From: Sphingopyxis sp. FD7
Lineage (GTDB): Bacteria; Pseudomonadota; Alphaproteobacteria; Sphingomonadales; Sphingomonadaceae
Length of the DNA: 64,000 nucleotides
Direction of reading: 5' to 3'
Assembly: GCF_003609835.1 (NCBI RefSeq)
Contig: NZ_AP017898.1
Span: forward strand, 1 to 64,000
The number at the start of each line of letters is the position of its first letter. Position 1 is the first letter of the stretch. The notes below the pieces were generated by a model, which saw nothing but the letters and a program-made list of their open reading frames with translations, did no database searches and was not told the DNA's origin. This document shows, in pieces, positions 61,471-64,000 of the stretch. The translations under genes were made by a program, and so were the position numbers.

Positions 61471-64000
61471 TCATTCGGCCGCGAGCAGTTCCTCGGCGCC
61501 GCCGAGGTCGACCGAGACGAGGCGGCTGACGCCGCGTTCGATCATCGTCACGCCGAACAGGCGGTGCATCCGCGCCATCGTCACCGCATTGTGGGTGACG
61601 ATCAGGTAGCGGGTGTTCGTCTCGCGCGCCATGCGGTCGAGCAGGTCGCAGAAGCGCTCTATATTGGCGTCGTCCAATGGCGCGTCGACCTCGTCGAGGA
61701 CGCAGATCGGCGCGGGGTTGGTGAGGAAGAGGCCGAAGATCAGCGCCACGGCCGTAAGCGCCTGCTCGCCGCCCGACAGCAGGGTCAGCGTGCCGAGGCG
61801 CTTGCCCGGCGGCTGCGCCATGATTTCGAGCCCGGCTTCGAGCGGATCGTCCGAATCGACAAGCTCGAGATGCGCCTGCCCGCCGTTGAACAGCGTCGTG
61901 AAGAGCCGCTGGAAATGCGTGTTCACCGTCTCGAACGCCGCGAGCAGGCGGACCCGGCCCTCGCGGTTCAGATTGCCGATCGAACCGCGCAGCCGATGCA
62001 CCGCCTGCGTCAGCTCCTCGATCTCGGCGGCGTTCTTTTCGCGCTCGGCATCGAGTTCGGCGAGCTCGTCGGCAGCGACGAGGTTGACCGGACCCAGCCG
62101 CTCGCGGTCGGCGACCAGCCGGTCGTGCGCGGCCGATTCGGTACTGGCGTCGCCGACGCTGTCGCCCGCGAACCCGGCCTTTTGCGGGAGAAGCGGCGGC
62201 GGGCATTCAAAACGCTCGCCCGACAGCCGCCCCATTTCGATCCGGCGGAGTTCGGCATTTTCGGAGCGCGCGACGGCGCCGGCGCGCGCCTCGCGCGCGG
62301 CGGCGACGCGCTCGCGGATCGCATTGAGGGCGGTTTCGGCTTCGCGGAGCGCGGCTTCGGCGGCGCGTTCCCGCGCTTCGGCGGCGGCGACTTTTTCGCG
62401 CAAGCCTGCCTGCTCGGCCTCGGCGGCGGCGCGCTGTTCGGCGAGGCGCGCGGGGGCGTCGGCGAGCGTGGCGGCCTCGGCGGCGAGCGCGTCGGCGCGC
62501 TTGTCCATTTCGGTGACGCGGTGCGCGGCCTCGCCCGCGCGGGCTTTCCAGCTCTTGATCTCGGCGCCGACGACCGCCTGGCGTTCGCTGAGCGCGGCGA
62601 GCGTGCGGTCGTGCGCGGCGAGCGCCTCGCGCGCCGATTGGGCGTCGCCGCGCGCGCGGTCGGCGGCCTGTTCCTCGGCATCGAGCGCGGTGCGCGCGAG
62701 CGCCTCGTCGGGGAGCGCGGCGAGCGCGGCTTCTTGCGCCGCGAGCTGTTCGTCGGCATCCTTCGCCATGTCGGCGATTTCGGCGAGGCGGCGGTCGAGC
62801 AGCGCCGCGGCATCGCGGTGCCGGTCGAGCGCGGCCTGTGCCTGGTCGGCGGCGCGCAGCGCGGTGCGGCGCGCCTCGTCGGCGTCGGCGAGCGCCTTGC
62901 GCGCGGCGGCCGCGGCTTCGGTCAGCGCGGCTGCCTTGGCGGCGGTGGCCTCGCGGCGGTCGCGAAGTTCCTGGACGCCGAGTTCGACCGCGGGACGCTG
63001 CGCCGCAAGCTCGTCGAGGCGGTTGCGGCGTTGCAGCCGCTCGGTGGCGGTGGCGCCGTCGCCGCGGGTCACGAAGCCGTCCCAGCGCCGCATGACGCCG
63101 TCCAGCGTGACGAGCCGCTGGCCGACCGCGAGCGGCTGGCCGTCATCGGTTTCAGCGACCGCGACCTGCGCGAGGCGGCGCGCGAGCGCGGCGGGCGCCT
63201 GGACATGATCGGCGAGCGGCGTGGTTCCGGCGGGCAGCGCGGGATCGTCGCCGGTTGCGGTGGCGCCGGTCCAGCTGCGCGCGGCGGCGGGGTCGGTACC
63301 GGCGTCGAGATCGTCGCCGAGCGCCGCGGCGAGCGCGGCCTCGTAACCCGGCCGGGCACGAAGCCGGTCGAGGATGCGGTCGTCGTCGCTGCACGCGGCG
63401 GCGAGCGCGCGTTCGAGCGTTGCGGCTTCGCCGTCGAGCGCGGCGAGCGCGGCCCGCGCTTCGGCAAAGCCCGATTCGATCCCCGCGAGTTCGGCGGCGG
63501 TCGCTTCGCGGTCGGCTTCGGCATCGTGCAGTGCCCGTTCGGCGGCGGTGATCGCGGCTTCGGCGGCTTCGGCGCCCGCCACGCTTTCGGCATGGGTCGC
63601 GGCGAGCGCGGCGCTGTCGCCCAGCGCGGCCAGCTCGGCCTCGACGCGCGCCTTGTCGGCGGCGATGCGGCGCACTGCCGCCTCGGCGCTGTCGCGCGCC
63701 GATAGCGCGATACGGCGGTCGGCGGCCTCGCTCGCGGCCCTGGCGCGCGCCTGCGCGAGCGCGACCTCGGCATCGCGAAGGCGCGCCTGCGCGGCGAGAT
63801 GGGCCTCGGCGAGCGCCGCCTTGCCCGCGTCGTGCGCGGCGATGTCCCGCGCCAGCGATTTGGTTTCGGCGTCGAGCGCGGTGAGCGCGGCATGGGCCTC
63901 GCGCGCGAGTTCGCCCTCGTGCGCGCGGTCGGCCTCGATCCGCCGTTGCTGCGCCGCGAGGTCTTCGAGCCGCTGGAGCGCGGCGCGCTCCTCGCCCTGC
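61471..64000 (-). CDS. smc: Chromosome segregation protein SMC (C-terminal part)
   Basis: 843 codons lie in the window and the gene continues past its end; SMC is usually about 1150 residues. What is seen, from N to C, is an Ala/Glu/Arg-rich coiled coil, the hinge (around 63050-63400: RPGYEAALAAALGDDLDAGT, VTLDGVMRRWDGFVT), the returning coiled coil, and the C-terminal ATPase lobe with signature LLSGGEQALTAVALIFGLFL and Walker B CVLDEVDAPLDD. SMC condenses and aligns newly replicated chromosomes with ScpAB. The frame is uninterrupted to base 64000. It converges with ubiA with no spacer. Confidence 0.96.
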   Translation of the reverse strand, partial: QGEERAALQRLEDLAAQQRRIEADRAHEGELAREAHAALTALDAETKSLARDIAAHDAGKAALAEAHLAAQARLRDAEVALAQARARAASEAADRRIALSARDSAEAAVRRIAADKARVEAELAALGDSAALAATHAESVAGAEAAEAAITAAERALHDAEADREATAAELAGIESGFAEARAALAALDGEAATLERALAAACSDDDRILDRLRARPGYEAALAAALGDDLDAGTDPAAARSWTGATATGDDPALPAGTTPLADHVQAPAALARRLAQVAVAETDDGQPLAVGQRLVTLDGVMRRWDGFVTRGDGATATERLQRRNRLDELAAQRPAVELGVQELRDRREATAAKAAALTEAAAAARKALADADEARRTALRAADQAQAALDRHRDAAALLDRRLAEIADMAKDADEQLAAQEAALAALPDEALARTALDAEEQAADRARGDAQSAREALAAHDRTLAALSERQAVVGAEIKSWKARAGEAAHRVTEMDKRADALAAEAATLADAPARLAEQRAAAEAEQAGLREKVAAAEARERAAEAALREAETALNAIRERVAAAREARAGAVARSENAELRRIEMGRLSGERFECPPPLLPQKAGFAGDSVGDASTESAAHDRLVADRERLGPVNLVAADELAELDAEREKNAAEIEELTQAVHRLRGSIGNLNREGRVRLLAAFETVNTHFQRLFTTLFNGGQAHLELVDSDDPLEAGLEIMAQPPGKRLGTLTLLSGGEQALTAVALIFGLFLTNPAPICVLDEVDAPLDDANIERFCDLLDRMARETNTRYLIVTHNAVTMARMHRLFGVTMIERGVSRLVSVDLGGAEELLAAE

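Noticed and set aside
61564-63705. 713-codon Gly/Arg-rich frame antisense to smc
   Set aside because: Low-complexity mirror of an Ala/Glu/Arg-rich coiled coil; not a protein.

Overview
The window reads as chromosomal DNA from a high-GC alphaproteobacterium, most likely a sphingomonad close to Sphingopyxis. That is an inference from gene content (dnaA, rpmH-rnpA-yidD-yidC-engB, a vgr-related HExxH protein, many GST/VOC/GFA genes, a large TonB receptor) and from the dispersed palindromic repeats such as CGTCAYCCCGGACTTGATC. No 16S rRNA, tRNA or CRISPR array was found.

1-6.8 kb: dnaA, then a 544-bp gap with phased DnaA-box-like motifs and two repeats. After a GST gene comes the minus-strand run rpmH, rnpA, yidD, yidC, engB (ribosomal protein L34, RNase P protein, membrane insertase system, GTPase). 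6.9-15.8 kb: a secreted ClpP-like protein, then a 13-gene minus-strand cluster of small detoxification-type genes: TetR regulator, three VOC proteins, DoxX, DUF4287, alpha/beta hydrolase, three GSTs, tandem DUF1428, GFA protein and a DUF6958-like protein. Four-base overlaps couple several of these genes, and the promoter has a palindromic operator between -35 and -10. 16-23 kb: comM/yifB ATPase, Bcr-type MFS pump, amino-acid permease and pbpC. 23-29 kb: a giant alpha-2-macroglobulin gene, which forms the known pair with pbpC but is separated from it by repeats.

29-42 kb: hinT and hisE, TonB-dependent receptor, HExxH protein, copper chaperone PCu(A)C, dnaK-dnaJ with a sigma-32 type promoter, ung, TSUP transporter, YaiI, a tiny secreted protein, Mpo1-like protein, OsmC and arylamine N-acetyltransferase. 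42-48.6 kb is the most plastic part: a sulfotransferase gene split by a 955-bp IS5-family element, a rifampin ADP-ribosyltransferase (Arr) remnant with its middle deleted, a terminase-like HTH protein, a 2'-5' RNA ligase, a lower-GC Fic gene and a DUF2199 protein. 48.6-56 kb: thiC with a TPP riboswitch, DUF6265, a WYL regulator beside a GFA gene, gshA and a secreted P-domain/DUF11 protein. 56-64 kb: rsmE, a vWA/TadG-TadE-TadE set, ubiA, and the C-terminal two thirds of smc running off the window end.

Themes: the TetR cluster, OsmC, GFA proteins, GSTs and GshA fit glutathione-dependent handling of reactive electrophiles, although no substrate can be read from sequence. At least eight families of paired palindromic repeats occupy the gaps, several inside operons and some touching start or stop codons.
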